Made by a program: the position numbers and the translations under genes | The notes under the pieces: generated by a model | Told to the model about the DNA's origin: nothing | What the model saw: only the letters and a program-made list of their open reading frames with translations | Database searches by the model: none | Source of the DNA: SPJN01 sp965229935 | GTDB taxonomy: Bacteria; Pseudomonadota; Alphaproteobacteria; SPJN01 | DNA length: 64,000 bases | Reading direction: 5' to 3' | Assembly: GCA_965229935.1 (NCBI GenBank) | Contig: CBDDKB010000002.1 | Span: 682,001-746,000, forward strand | Shown here: one piece after another, positions 26,413-35,491 of the stretch | How the letters are laid out: every line of letters begins with the position of its first letter | How positions within the stretch are numbered: the stretch's first letter is position 1

Positions 26413-26432
26413 AGACGATCAGGGAGGCGGAT

Positions 26433-26918
26433 ATGATCTGGCTGGCCATAGGCTTTATTATTTTGGCGCTATTGATGTTGATGGGCGAACGCAGCGCCAA
26501 TGCGGACGTTCACAAATTGGCGGGGCAATTACGACTTGCCGGAGGCTTGGGCGCTTTGGGTCTTTCAGGGTTTTTCATTATTACTGGCAGAGTGGTGCCC
26601 GGATTGGTGCTGGGCGGGGCAGGGCTTGCCCTGCTGGCGCGTCGGCGTCAGAAATTGCAACACAGCGCAACGGGCCCCCGTCCCAACGCAGGTCGTCCGT
26701 CAGGGGGCCAAAATAACAGCCCGCCACCGTCACCGGACAAGGATGCTGTGACAAGGGCGGAGGCGATTTTGCTGCTGGGACTGCAGGAACCCTTCACCCC
26801 TGATGAGGTGCGTCAGGCCCATCGCAAGCTGATGATGCAACATCACCCGGATCAGGGCGGGGATACGAAATTGGCTGCTCGGCTGAATGCAGCGAAGGCC
26901 TGTCTTATCGGCGATTGA
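26433..26918 (+). CDS. membrane-anchored J-domain protein
   Basis: A 161-residue protein with two hydrophobic N-terminal segments (about residues 2-18 and 36-68), a Pro/Ser-rich linker and a C-terminal J-domain of about 55 residues. The HPD motif is present in MQHHPDQGGD, so it should stimulate an Hsp70 (DnaK). The layout resembles small DjlA/Tim14-like inner-membrane co-chaperones more than DnaJ. GGGAGG lies just before the ATG. It is 20 bp downstream of mipZ and probably co-transcribed. A client is not apparent. Confidence 0.85.
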   Translation: MIWLAIGFIILALLMLMGERSANADVHKLAGQLRLAGGLGALGLSGFFIITGRVVPGLVLGGAGLALLARRRQKLQHSATGPRPNAGRPSGGQNNSPPPSPDKDAVTRAEAILLLGLQEPFTPDEVRQAHRKLMMQHHPDQGGDTKLAARLNAAKACLIGD

Positions 26919-27003
26919 AACACCTCATCGCAAACTTGACATCGGCGTCACCTTCCGGCAAACCATACAGTTATGGTGCGGTGCAACATTAGGTGGGTAT
27001 GCT

Positions 27004-27414
27004 GTGAAGATACGTTTTAAGCTGGATGATGAAGTTGTTTCTGAAATTAAGAAGCCAACTGTTCTATCTGATTTAATTGAAAAAATTCCTGTTAATGATG
27101 AGGCTTCATCAGGGTTGGAGGTTCTAAAGCAGGGCGCAGTTGTCCTGACAGAAGGAACAACCGAACTTGCCCGACTCAATCAGGAATTTGTCCGTGATGC
27201 CCTGTCTGATGCGGTGGCGATTGCGCAATCTTTTGGCCGTATTCGCTCGCCTTTGGACTTTATTGAACATCAGGTTGGGGTGGGTGTGATGGTTGTTAGC
27301 GGCACCGTAACTCAGATTGAGCGTGTTCGTGACACGATGGAAGTGACAGGCCAGACCCTGCAACAGGTTCTTCAGGGATCGCAGGTTGATCAGTCGGAAA
27401 AGGCGCAGAATTAG
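27004..27414 (+). CDS. phasin-like protein
   Basis: A small (136-residue) helical amphipathic protein. The central part (LNQEFVRDALSDAVAIAQSF, then SPLDFIEHQ) resembles phasins, which coat storage granules, with the typical pattern of a helical pair and a 'spleD/Q' stretch. It lacks an obvious Pro-rich tail. Start choice: the frame is open from 26887 inside the J-domain gene, but GTG 27004 with AGGTGG 7 nt upstream starts a sensible N-terminus (VKIRFKLDDE). No PHA synthase is in the window; the WS/DGAT gene at 50 kb is the other storage-lipid gene. The family call is tentative. Confidence 0.5.
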   Translation: MKIRFKLDDEVVSEIKKPTVLSDLIEKIPVNDEASSGLEVLKQGAVVLTEGTTELARLNQEFVRDALSDAVAIAQSFGRIRSPLDFIEHQVGVGVMVVSGTVTQIERVRDTMEVTGQTLQQVLQGSQVDQSEKAQN

Positions 27415-27465
27415 CCCGCTGACCTTGTTGTCCGCACATACGGTTCTTATATAATCTTCAACAGC

Positions 27466-27494
27466 TTATTAGATGTCTGCTCCCATGCTATAGT
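27466..27494 (+). promoter_or_regulatory. weak promoter candidate before the DUF1499-clpS-clpA unit
   Basis: TATAGT (27489-27494) is a good -10; the -35 position 17 bases upstream (TTATTA) is poor. It lies in the 109-bp gap after the phasin-like gene, where a new transcript would be expected. Confidence 0.25.
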
Positions 27495-27523
27495 GGCAGG
27501 GACAGAATGTTGGAGAATCGTTG

Positions 27524-27922
27524 ATGCTGGATTTCGCACTGCTGGAACTAACGGAAAAACCAAATCAATATTTGGTTTGCCCGCCGGATTATTGTCAAAA
27601 GGCCGCTGCCCATCGTGAGGCCCCTGTTTTTGATGTGCCGGCGGCAAAATTACGTGATGCATGGGCGAAGGTGCTGGCAGATCAGCCCCGCACAAAGACG
27701 CTGGAAGAAGACGGCGCCAGCCTGTCCTATGAATATGTGCAGCGCAGCGCCCTGTTCCGCTACCCGGATTTCATATCGGTGCAATTTGTTCCCTTGAATG
27801 AGGCTAGGTCTACGATGGCGATCTATTCCCGTTCAAAATATGGCTATTCGGATTTGGGCGTGAATAAAAAGCGGATCGACACATGGCTTGATCTGCTTGA
27901 GGCGGAGCTTGCTGCCCAATGA
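27524..27922 (+). CDS. DUF1499 family protein
   Basis: A 132-residue protein of the DUF1499 family. The family-defining C-terminal block is seen as YSRSKYGYSDLGVNKKRI followed by DTWLDLLEAEL; upstream RYPDFISVQFVPL is also typical. There is no signal peptide or membrane segment, unlike many relatives. The function is unknown. The ATG at 27524 is preferred over the adjacent TTG 27521 because GGAG is 8 nt upstream. It overlaps clpS by 4 bp (ATGA), which hints at a link to the ClpAP system or simple packing. Confidence 0.82.
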   Translation: MLDFALLELTEKPNQYLVCPPDYCQKAAAHREAPVFDVPAAKLRDAWAKVLADQPRTKTLEEDGASLSYEYVQRSALFRYPDFISVQFVPLNEARSTMAIYSRSKYGYSDLGVNKKRIDTWLDLLEAELAAQ

Positions 27923-28284
27923 TCGCGGACCCCAAACAGTTTAATCTGACTATGCAGGATGACCCGTCGGATGATGATGCTGATGGGCGTGGTGATACTG
28001 CGGTTCTGACAAGGCCCAAGGAAAAAACGCAGCGGCCTGATCTTTATAAGGTTCTGCTGTTGAATGATGACTACACGCCGATGGAATTTGTCGTGCATAT
28101 CCTTGAACGTTTTTTTGGGATGGGCATTGAAAAGGCAACGCAGGTGATGCTGATGGTCCATCAACAGGGCGTTGGTGTCTGCGGCGTGTTCACGCGCGAT
28201 GTTGCGGAAACAAAAGTAACGCAAGTGATGGACTTTGCGCGCAAGAACCAGCACCCACTGCAATGTACATTAGAAAAAGAATAG
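27919..28284 (+). CDS. clpS: ClpA adaptor ClpS
   Basis: Adaptor (121 residues) that delivers N-degron substrates to ClpAP. The core DLYKVLLLNDDYTPMEFVV and the helix VMLMVHQQGVGVCGVFTRDVAETK are conserved, including the N-end pocket residues of the NDDYTPM segment. An acidic, disordered ~30-residue N-terminal extension precedes the core. It is immediately upstream of clpA (56 bp), the classical arrangement. Confidence 0.96.
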   Translation: MIADPKQFNLTMQDDPSDDDADGRGDTAVLTRPKEKTQRPDLYKVLLLNDDYTPMEFVVHILERFFGMGIEKATQVMLMVHQQGVGVCGVFTRDVAETKVTQVMDFARKNQHPLQCTLEKE

Positions 28285-28340
28285 AGCAGAAGCCGCCCGG
28301 GAATAGCTAGTAAATAGCTTGAAAGTAGGAAACAAAGATT

Positions 28341-30695
28341 ATGCCAGCATTCAGCAGAGATTTGGAATTGACCCTGCATCGTGCCTTATCCCATGCGCGG
28401 GAGCGGCGGCACGAATATGCCACGCTTGAACATTTATTGCTGGCGCTGACCGAAGATGCTGATGCGGTTGCTGTTCTGAATGCCTGTGAAGTCAACTTGA
28501 CGGAGCTGCGTCAGGCCCTTGTCAGCTTTATAGATGATGAACTTGAAAATCTGGTCCGTGATATGGACGACCAGTATGACCCCGAACCGACAACCGGGTT
28601 CCATCGGGTCATACACCGCGCGGCAATTCACGTGCAAAGTTCAGGGCGGGATGATGTCACCGGGGCCAATGTTTTGGTTGCCTTGTTTGCAGAGCGAGAC
28701 AGCCATGCAGCCTTTTTCCTGTCAGAGCAAAACATGACCCGTTTTGATGCTGTGCGCTTTGTTTCACACGGCATCGCCAAGGCAGAAGGTCTGTCAGAAA
28801 CCCGTCCAGTGCGTGGCGCTGATGAAGATGATCCAGAGTTTGCAGGCGCACAAGCGGCAGAAGGGGGCGAGACAAAGAAATCCGCCCTTGAAACCTATTG
28901 CGTGAACCTGAACCAAAAGGCGGCAGATGGTAAGATTGACCCTGTGATCGGACGCGAGGCCGAGATTGAGCGGGCAATCCAAATTCTATGTCGCCGGACT
29001 AAAAACAACCCCTTGTTTGTTGGTGACCCCGGTGTTGGTAAAACCGCAATAGCCGAAGGGTTGGCGCGCAAAGTTTCGGAAGGCGATGTGCCTGAAGTGT
29101 TGCAGGACGCCACTATTTATTCGCTTGATATGGGCGTTCTGTTGGCCGGGACGCGCTATCGTGGAGATTTTGAAGAACGCCTGAAAGCGGTTGTGAAAGA
29201 GATTGAGGAGCTTGAAGGCGCCATCCTGTTCATTGATGAAATTCACACAGTGGTAGGTGCTGGCGCAACCTCTGGCGGGTCGATGGACGCATCGAACCTG
29301 TTAAAGCCTGCTTTGCAGTCGGGTGCGCTTCGCTGTATGGGGTCTACGACCTATAAAGAATTCCGCAATCATTTTGAAAAGGACCGCGCCCTGCTGCGCC
29401 GGTTCCAGAAAATTGATGTGATGGAACCGACGGTTGATGATGCGATCAAGATCATGAAGGGCCTGAAATCCTATTTTGAGGATTTCCATGAGGTTCGTTA
29501 CACCAATGACGCTATCAAGGCGTCTGTTGATTTGTCGGCCAAATATATCAATGACCGCAAATTGCCGGATAAGGCGATTGACGTGATTGACGAGGTTGGG
29601 GCGGCGCAGCGTTTGGTACCTGAAAGCAAGCGGCGCAAAACCATCGGCGTCAAGGATGTTGAAAATGTGGTCGCCAAGATTGCGCGCATCCCCCCGAAAT
29701 CGGTGTCGAAAAATGATAAAGAAGCGTTGAAAGATCTTGAGCGGAACTTGAAACGCGTTGTGTTCGGTCAGGATGAGGCGATTGAGGCTTTGTCCTCTGC
29801 CATCAAGCTGGCGCGCGCCGGGTTGCGTGACGCCGAAAAGCCTGTCGGCTCTTATCTGTTCTCTGGCCCCACGGGTGTCGGTAAAACAGAGGTGACACGC
29901 CAGCTTGCCTCCGTCATGGGGTTGGAACTGCTGCGTTTCGACATGTCTGAATATATGGAACGGCATGCAGTGTCGCGCCTAATTGGGGCGCCGCCCGGCT
30001 ATGTTGGCTATGATCAGGGCGGCTTGCTGACCGATGGGGTCGATAAGAACCCCCATTGCGTCCTGTTGCTTGACGAAATCGAAAAGGCCCATCCTGATGT
30101 CTTTAACATTCTGTTGCAGGTGATGGATCACGGCAAGTTAACCGACCATTCCGGTAAGACCGTTGATTTCCGCAACGTGATTATTGTGATGACCACGAAT
30201 GCAGGGGCGGCTGAACTTGCCAAATCTGCAATCGGCTTTGGTCGCACCACGCGCGAAGGGTCAGACGAGGAAGCGATCAATAAGCTATTCGCGCCTGAAT
30301 TCAGAAACAGGCTCGACGCGATAATTCCGTTCGCCTCGCTGGGTGAAAATGTGATCAAGCGCGTTGTCGAAAAATTCGTGCTTGAGCTTGAGGCCCAGTT
30401 GGCTGACCGCGATGTCGTGTTTGAGCTGACGGACGAAGCTTATCGCTGGATTGCAGATCGCGGCTATGACAAGGCGATGGGCGCACGGCCCTTGGCGCGG
30501 GTCATACAAGACCATATCAAGAAACCGCTGGCTGACGAAATTCTGTTCGGTGCCTTGGCGAAGGGTGGTCTGGTGCGTGTGTTTGTGAAGGATGATGTGC
30601 TTGGCTTTGACATCATCAATGATGGCAAAACGCAAAAGCAGATTACCGGCAACGCGCTGAAGGGGCTGCCGAAACCTGACCCTGAAAAGGTTTAA
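28341..30695 (+). CDS. clpA: ATP-dependent Clp protease ATPase subunit ClpA
   Basis: AAA+ unfoldase (784 residues) that feeds proteins to ClpP. It has the N domain with two repeats (residues ~1-145), AAA module 1 with GDPGVGKTAIAEG and ILFIDEIH, and AAA module 2 with GPTGVGKTEVTRQ and LLLDEIEK. The ClpP-docking loop is present as IGF in KSAIGFGRTTREG. There is no ClpB-type middle coiled coil. The start is ATG 28341, just after an AGGAAACAAAG leader. It ends 7 bp from the convergent GST gene. clpP is not in the window. Confidence 0.97.
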   Translation: MPAFSRDLELTLHRALSHARERRHEYATLEHLLLALTEDADAVAVLNACEVNLTELRQALVSFIDDELENLVRDMDDQYDPEPTTGFHRVIHRAAIHVQSSGRDDVTGANVLVALFAERDSHAAFFLSEQNMTRFDAVRFVSHGIAKAEGLSETRPVRGADEDDPEFAGAQAAEGGETKKSALETYCVNLNQKAADGKIDPVIGREAEIERAIQILCRRTKNNPLFVGDPGVGKTAIAEGLARKVSEGDVPEVLQDATIYSLDMGVLLAGTRYRGDFEERLKAVVKEIEELEGAILFIDEIHTVVGAGATSGGSMDASNLLKPALQSGALRCMGSTTYKEFRNHFEKDRALLRRFQKIDVMEPTVDDAIKIMKGLKSYFEDFHEVRYTNDAIKASVDLSAKYINDRKLPDKAIDVIDEVGAAQRLVPESKRRKTIGVKDVENVVAKIARIPPKSVSKNDKEALKDLERNLKRVVFGQDEAIEALSSAIKLARAGLRDAEKPVGSYLFSGPTGVGKTEVTRQLASVMGLELLRFDMSEYMERHAVSRLIGAPPGYVGYDQGGLLTDGVDKNPHCVLLLDEIEKAHPDVFNILLQVMDHGKLTDHSGKTVDFRNVIIVMTTNAGAAELAKSAIGFGRTTREGSDEEAINKLFAPEFRNRLDAIIPFASLGENVIKRVVEKFVLELEAQLADRDVVFELTDEAYRWIADRGYDKAMGARPLARVIQDHIKKPLADEILFGALAKGGLVRVFVKDDVLGFDIINDGKTQKQITGNALKGLPKPDPEKV

Positions 30696-30702
30696 TGGAC
30701 GG

Positions 30703-31341
30703 TTAGGCGCCTGCTGACGGGCGGGCGCTGACCGCAGCGTGCCAGCGGGTGACGTTGGCTTGTTCGTCTGTCGGGACGACCTTGACCCATTTCGCAAACT
30801 CAACCGTGACAAAGGCTGTGATGTCGGCATAGGAAAAAGTGTCGATGGCGATGAAGTCCCGGCCTTCCAAGCGGTCATTCAGCATCGCCATGAAATTGAC
30901 CAGCCGTTCACGACCCCGTTCGGCCAATTCGGGGATCTGCGCATAATTATGCGGGCCTGTCGTAGCCCGATCCTTCATGCCCGGTGTGCTGTTGCGAAAG
31001 GCTTCTGCAACAGCCAAAAGCCCTTCTTGTTCTGCGCGCAGGCTCCAATTCATGACGATGCCGCGTTCTTCTGCTGTGTCGCCCAGCATGTGCGGTGTGT
31101 CGGGGAAGGCGTCCTCTAGGTAAAGGGTGATCGCATTATTTTCCGTGAGGACAGTGCCGGTATCCAGCTTCAACGCTGGAATGGTGCAGGTCGGGCTGAT
31201 CTTGCGATACTCATCCGATAATTGTTCGCCCTTCATCATGTCGATCTGAACCGTCTCAACCTCGATGCCTTTTTCAGCAAGCAGGATACGGGTGCGGCGC
31301 GGGCTGGGGGCCGGGGTGCAATCATAAAAAGTTGGGGCCAT
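30703..31341 (-). CDS. glutathione S-transferase family protein
   Basis: A 212-residue GST: thioredoxin-like N-domain with the motif SPTCTIPALKLDTGTVLTEN (cis-Pro and the Glu-Asn/Ser-type glutathione contact) and an all-helical C-domain containing TFSYADITAFV. The N-terminal CTPAPSPRRTRI supplies a Ser/Cys candidate catalytic residue. Glutathione conjugation or reduction of an unknown electrophile is likely. It is followed upstream on the same strand by a second GST-fold gene; the two are separated by 48 bp and may be co-transcribed. Confidence 0.88.
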   Translation of the reverse strand: MAPTFYDCTPAPSPRRTRILLAEKGIEVETVQIDMMKGEQLSDEYRKISPTCTIPALKLDTGTVLTENNAITLYLEDAFPDTPHMLGDTAEERGIVMNWSLRAEQEGLLAVAEAFRNSTPGMKDRATTGPHNYAQIPELAERGRERLVNFMAMLNDRLEGRDFIAIDTFSYADITAFVTVEFAKWVKVVPTDEQANVTRWHAAVSARPSAGA

Positions 31342-31389
31342 TGTCTGTTCCGTTCGTTGCGAGGTCGATTGTGTTGAGGCGACTTTGAG

Positions 31390-32550
31390 CTAGGCGGTCT
31401 GGCCCCACATTTCCAAATTATCCTGTCGTTCAATGCGGCGGCTGACGCGAGCAGTTAGAATATCGCCAAGCCCTGCTTTGTCCAGTAGGGCTGAAACCTC
31501 GGCCTTGCCTGTGTCATCCAGCCCATCAAAACGGTCCTGAATACGTTGCAGCAGCCACTGACGATAGGGTAGGACGCCAACGGGTATGGTCACGCCACGA
31601 TAGGAAAATTCTGTTCTGCCGATACCGCGTCTGTCAGGGCGGTCACCACCGATGACATCGCCTTCTGCAACCTGATTGTCTGCTAGATACTGATTTGTGA
31701 AATCAACAAAGGCGCGAATTTCAGGCAGGTAATCGTCAGCGACAAACTTTAGAAGGTCCATCAGGGTTTGGGGCAGATCGTCAAAGCTGAACAGCCCATC
31801 GCCATAATTGACATATTCCGTCTGATCAGCGTTTGGACGGTTCATACGTTCCACCCACCGATACACATAGGGTGCCTTCGTTACCATAATGTTCAGCGGG
31901 AAGGGGTCGCGTCCCAAATGCGCGAACATGGCAGTGATCAAGCCATAGTCACCGATTGTTGGCTTGCCGCCCAACAAATAGGGGTGATTAACGAAATGTT
32001 CGTTCAGCAGGTCCAAAAATTCTTCATAGTGTGTTTCGATTAAATCGAAGACAGGCTCCAACACGCCAAACATGCGCCCGGCATTGCGCATTTTATCCAT
32101 CAGCTTTTCGATGGTTTGTGCCTGCACATCACGGGGCTGGCCCACTGCGGCGGCAGTGCCGAAGCCCAGTTCCAATGTGGCCTTGTTCGCCTCGAACTTA
32201 TTCCAGCGATAATGCATGGCGGGACGCAGCAGCCCTTCACCGCCAAACAGTTCAAATATCAGGCTGATAACATTCAGGCGCTCATCATCGGCATAGGCAC
32301 TAAGGGTGGCTTTGCCATTATCCTCGAACCAATCAATGATGCCTGTCCCGTCCTGAACGATCTGCCCATCGGGTGTCTTGATCACGGGCATGATGATGCG
32401 CTTGGTGGCCGGAAACGCGCTTTCAAAAAAGTCCGGGTTTGAGGTTGAAACCTCGTCAAACGGTACGCGCTGTTTGGTCATGTAAGACCGTGCCTTGCCG
32501 GCGTAAAGCGACAGGGGAACTGCATAAAGTGTATAATTGCTGCCAGACAT
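31390..32550 (-). CDS. large GST-fold protein
   Basis: A 386-residue protein with a GST-like N-terminal thioredoxin domain (residues ~5-80, LYAVPLSLYAGKARSYM and the cis-Pro region RIIMPVIKTPDG) and a GST-C-type helical region around LLGGKPTIGDYGLITAMFAHL. About 120 additional residues follow with no motif that I recognise. It is nearly twice the usual GST length. The start is ATG at 32548-32550. It lies upstream of the normal-sized GST on the same strand. The substrate is unknown; its long C-terminal extension is the odd feature. Confidence 0.75.
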   Translation of the reverse strand: MSGSNYTLYAVPLSLYAGKARSYMTKQRVPFDEVSTSNPDFFESAFPATKRIIMPVIKTPDGQIVQDGTGIIDWFEDNGKATLSAYADDERLNVISLIFELFGGEGLLRPAMHYRWNKFEANKATLELGFGTAAAVGQPRDVQAQTIEKLMDKMRNAGRMFGVLEPVFDLIETHYEEFLDLLNEHFVNHPYLLGGKPTIGDYGLITAMFAHLGRDPFPLNIMVTKAPYVYRWVERMNRPNADQTEYVNYGDGLFSFDDLPQTLMDLLKFVADDYLPEIRAFVDFTNQYLADNQVAEGDVIGGDRPDRRGIGRTEFSYRGVTIPVGVLPYRQWLLQRIQDRFDGLDDTGKAEVSALLDKAGLGDILTARVSRRIERQDNLEMWGQTA

Positions 32551-32639
32551 GGTGCGCCATCCTTGATTGAATTGGAATGGCGCAACCTCTCACTCTATAA
32601 TGGCACTGTCAATGCCAATTAATTCGCGGTTTGACGAAA

Positions 32640-34556
32640 TCAGCTACCGCTCAGATAGCCTAGCTGTTCAAGATAGGCGACGATTTGCGTGGCGGCTTCT
32701 TCAGCGCTTAGGCTGCCGGTATCAACCTCGATTTCGGGGTTTTCAGGCGCTTCATACGCAGAATCGATCCCGGTGAAATTCTTAATCTCTCCGGCGCGTG
32801 CCTTTTTGTACAGGCCCTTGGGATCGCGTTGTTCGCACACTTCCAGGGGCGTGTTGATGAAGATTTCAATGAACTCTTCTTCTTCCACCAACTGGCGCGC
32901 CAACTCGCGTTCATCCCGGAAGGGGGAGATAAAGGACACCAGCGTCAATAGGCCAGCCTCGACCATCAGCTTGCTAGCCTCTGCCACGCGGCGAATATTC
33001 TCCACACGGTCCGCATCGGTAAAACCAAGGTCGCGGTTCAGTCCATGACGAACATTGTCGCCATCAAGAATGACTGTGTGACGGCCAAGGTCATGCAGCT
33101 TTTGTTCAACCAGATTGGCAACGGTCGATTTGCCTGATCCTGACAGGCCGGTAAACCACAGGACAGCGGGGCGCTGATGTTTTTGCCGCGCGCGGGCTGT
33201 CTTATCAACTTTCAAATCCTGCCAAACAATGTTGGATGCGCGGCGCAATGAGAAGTCAATCAGGCCAACACCAACAGTGTTGTTGGTGTGTCGATCGATG
33301 AGGATAAAGCTGCCAAGCCCGCGATTGTCTTTGTAGGGGGTAAAGGCTATGCGCTGATCAAAGCTGATGTTGCAAACGCCGATTTCATTCAGCTCCAGCG
33401 TTTTGCCAGCCTGATGCTCACCCGTATTAATATCAATCTTATGTTTGATGTCTGTCACGGTTGCGGACACTGTTTTGTTCTGCGTCTTGGCATAATATTG
33501 CCGACCGGGCAGCAGGGCATTGCTGTCCATCCAAACCATGTGCACACCAAACTGGTCAGATGAATCGACAGGGTCATCGGCGGCGCAGATCACGTCCCCG
33601 CGGCTGATATCAATCTCGTCTGTCAGGGTGATGGTTATCGCCTGATCAGTGCTGGCGGTATCAAGATCGCCACCATGAACAACGATGCGGTCAACCGTGC
33701 TGCGCATGCCTGATGGGATGGCAATGACGTCTGTTCCCGGCGTGACGGCGCCAGACACGATAGTGCCTGCAAAGCCGCGGAAGTCGAGATTAGGACGGTT
33801 TACCCACTGAACCGGCATACGGAAACTATCTGCCGTGCGATCCTCTGTAATGTCTGTCTCATCAAGGGCCTGCATGATGGAAGGCCCATCATACCAAGGG
33901 GTGCGATCAGACCCGGTAATCATATTGTCGCCTTCAAGCGCGGAAAGCGGGATGCACTGGATTGTCTTGAAGTCGAGCCGTTCGGCAAAGGCGCGATAAT
34001 CAGCCTCGATCTCGTTGAACTTGGCCTGATCAAAATCAACCAGGTCCATTTTGTTCACAGCGACGATAACGTGGCGAATGCCAAGCATTGATGCGATCAG
34101 GCTGTGCCGCCTTGTTTGCGGCAGGACGCCCTTGCGCCCATCAATAAGGATAATGGCGATATCAGCGGTTGACGCGCCTGTTGCCATGTTACGTGTATAT
34201 TGTTCATGGCCCGGCGTATCGGCGACAATGAACTTGCGCTTTTCAGATGCAAAGAACCGATAGGCGACATCAATCGTGATGCCCTGTTCGCGTTCTGCAG
34301 CGAGACCATCAACCAAAAGGGCAAAGTCGATTTCACCGCCCTGTGTGCCGACCTTTTTGGAGTCGCTTTCAAGCGCATCCATCTGATCTTCAAAAATGGT
34401 TTTTGAATCGTAAAGCAGCCGACCGATCAGTGTGCTCTTGCCGTCATCCACGCTACCGCATGTGATAAAGCGAACAAGTTCCTTCTGCTCTTGATTGTGC
34501 AGATAGGCGTCGATTGCGTCTTTGGCTTCTTGTTGTTGGAGAGTTAGATCTGACAT
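32640..34556 (-). CDS. cysN: sulfate adenylyltransferase large subunit / APS kinase fusion (CysNC)
   Basis: Bifunctional sulfate-activation enzyme (638 residues). The N-terminal ~430 residues are the CysN GTPase that drives APS formation (GSVDDGKSTLIG, DTPGHEQYTRN, NKMD). The C-terminal ~200 residues are APS kinase, which makes PAPS (WFTGLSGSGKSTVAN, LDGDNVRHGLNRDLGF, KGLYKKARAGEIKNFTGI). This NodQ-like fusion is common in alphaproteobacteria. Its ATG shares a base with the cysD stop (TAATG), so the two are translationally coupled. Confidence 0.97.
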   Translation of the reverse strand: MSDLTLQQQEAKDAIDAYLHNQEQKELVRFITCGSVDDGKSTLIGRLLYDSKTIFEDQMDALESDSKKVGTQGGEIDFALLVDGLAAEREQGITIDVAYRFFASEKRKFIVADTPGHEQYTRNMATGASTADIAIILIDGRKGVLPQTRRHSLIASMLGIRHVIVAVNKMDLVDFDQAKFNEIEADYRAFAERLDFKTIQCIPLSALEGDNMITGSDRTPWYDGPSIMQALDETDITEDRTADSFRMPVQWVNRPNLDFRGFAGTIVSGAVTPGTDVIAIPSGMRSTVDRIVVHGGDLDTASTDQAITITLTDEIDISRGDVICAADDPVDSSDQFGVHMVWMDSNALLPGRQYYAKTQNKTVSATVTDIKHKIDINTGEHQAGKTLELNEIGVCNISFDQRIAFTPYKDNRGLGSFILIDRHTNNTVGVGLIDFSLRRASNIVWQDLKVDKTARARQKHQRPAVLWFTGLSGSGKSTVANLVEQKLHDLGRHTVILDGDNVRHGLNRDLGFTDADRVENIRRVAEASKLMVEAGLLTLVSFISPFRDERELARQLVEEEEFIEIFINTPLEVCEQRDPKGLYKKARAGEIKNFTGIDSAYEAPENPEIEVDTGSLSAEEAATQIVAYLEQLGYLSGS

Positions 34557-35491
34557 TAGAAATAGCCCTCCTGCTTTTTCTGCTCCATCGAGGCGGAGGC
34601 ATCCTTGTCAATCACCCGGCCTTGGCGTTCTGATGTGCGGCTGACCAGCATTTCTTGAATGATTTCAGCCAAGGTGGACGCATTTGATTCCACCGCGCCG
34701 GTTAGCGGATAGCACCCCAATGTACGGAACCGGATCAACTTCATCTCGGGCGATTCGCCCGGCTCCAGCGGCAGGCGGTCATCATCAACCATGATCAACT
34801 GGCCATCGCGGGTTACAACGGGGCGTTCGGCGGCCAGATATAGCGGCACAATCGGGATGTTCTCCCGATAGATATATTGCCAGATATCAAGCTCCGTCCA
34901 GTTGCTAAGGGGGAAGACGCGAATGCTTTCGCCCTTGTTGATGCGGGTATTGTAGATATTCCACAATTCAGGGCGTTGGTTCTTGGGGTCCCAGCGATGC
35001 TGCGGTGTGCGGAAGGAAAAGACGCGTTCCTTGGCGCGTGACTTTTCTTCGTCTCGGCGCGCGCCGCCGAATGCGGCATCAAACTGATACTTATCCAACG
35101 CCTGTTTCAGGGCCTGCGTCTTCATGATTTCAGTATGCAGTGCGGAACCGTGGGTGAACGGTCCAACGCCCTGTTCAACCCCTTCCTGATTGGTGTGAAC
35201 AATCAGGTCCATGCCGATTTCGGCAGCCATCTTATCCCGAAAACTGATCATCTCGCGGAACTTCCACGTCGTATCAACATGCATCAGCGGGAAGGGAGGG
35301 GGTGACGGATAGAACGCCTTCATCGCAAGGTGCAGCATGACCGCAGAATCCTTGCCAACCGAATAAAGCATAACCGGATTTGATGCTTCTGCTGCCACTT
35401 CACGGATGATGTGGATGCTTTCAGCTTCAAGCCGATCAAGATGGGTCATGGATAGATGTGTCGGCGCAACGGCGCCAGCGGAAGAAGACAT
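34556..35491 (-). CDS. cysD: sulfate adenylyltransferase small subunit
   Basis: CysD (311 residues), the ATP pyrophosphatase-type subunit that forms APS from sulfate and ATP with CysN. The PP-loop is in LYSVGKDSAVMLHLA, and the family blocks THLDRLEAESIHIIREV, PFTHGSALHTEIMKTQAL and FGGARRDEEKSRAKER follow. Start choice: the frame is open from 35605, but the first 38 codons do not look like the family; I chose ATG 35491. No good ribosome site precedes it, and ATG 35449 directly before THLDRLEAE is the alternative. No cysH, cysI or cysJ is in the window. Confidence 0.93.
   Translation of the reverse strand: MSSSAGAVAPTHLSMTHLDRLEAESIHIIREVAAEASNPVMLYSVGKDSAVMLHLAMKAFYPSPPPFPLMHVDTTWKFREMISFRDKMAAEIGMDLIVHTNQEGVEQGVGPFTHGSALHTEIMKTQALKQALDKYQFDAAFGGARRDEEKSRAKERVFSFRTPQHRWDPKNQRPELWNIYNTRINKGESIRVFPLSNWTELDIWQYIYRENIPIVPLYLAAERPVVTRDGQLIMVDDDRLPLEPGESPEMKLIRFRTLGCYPLTGAVESNASTLAEIIQEMLVSRTSERQGRVIDKDASASMEQKKQEGYF

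Noticed and set aside
29301..29966. 221-codon open frame on the minus strand
   Set aside because: Antisense to the first and second AAA modules of clpA, which is unquestionable.
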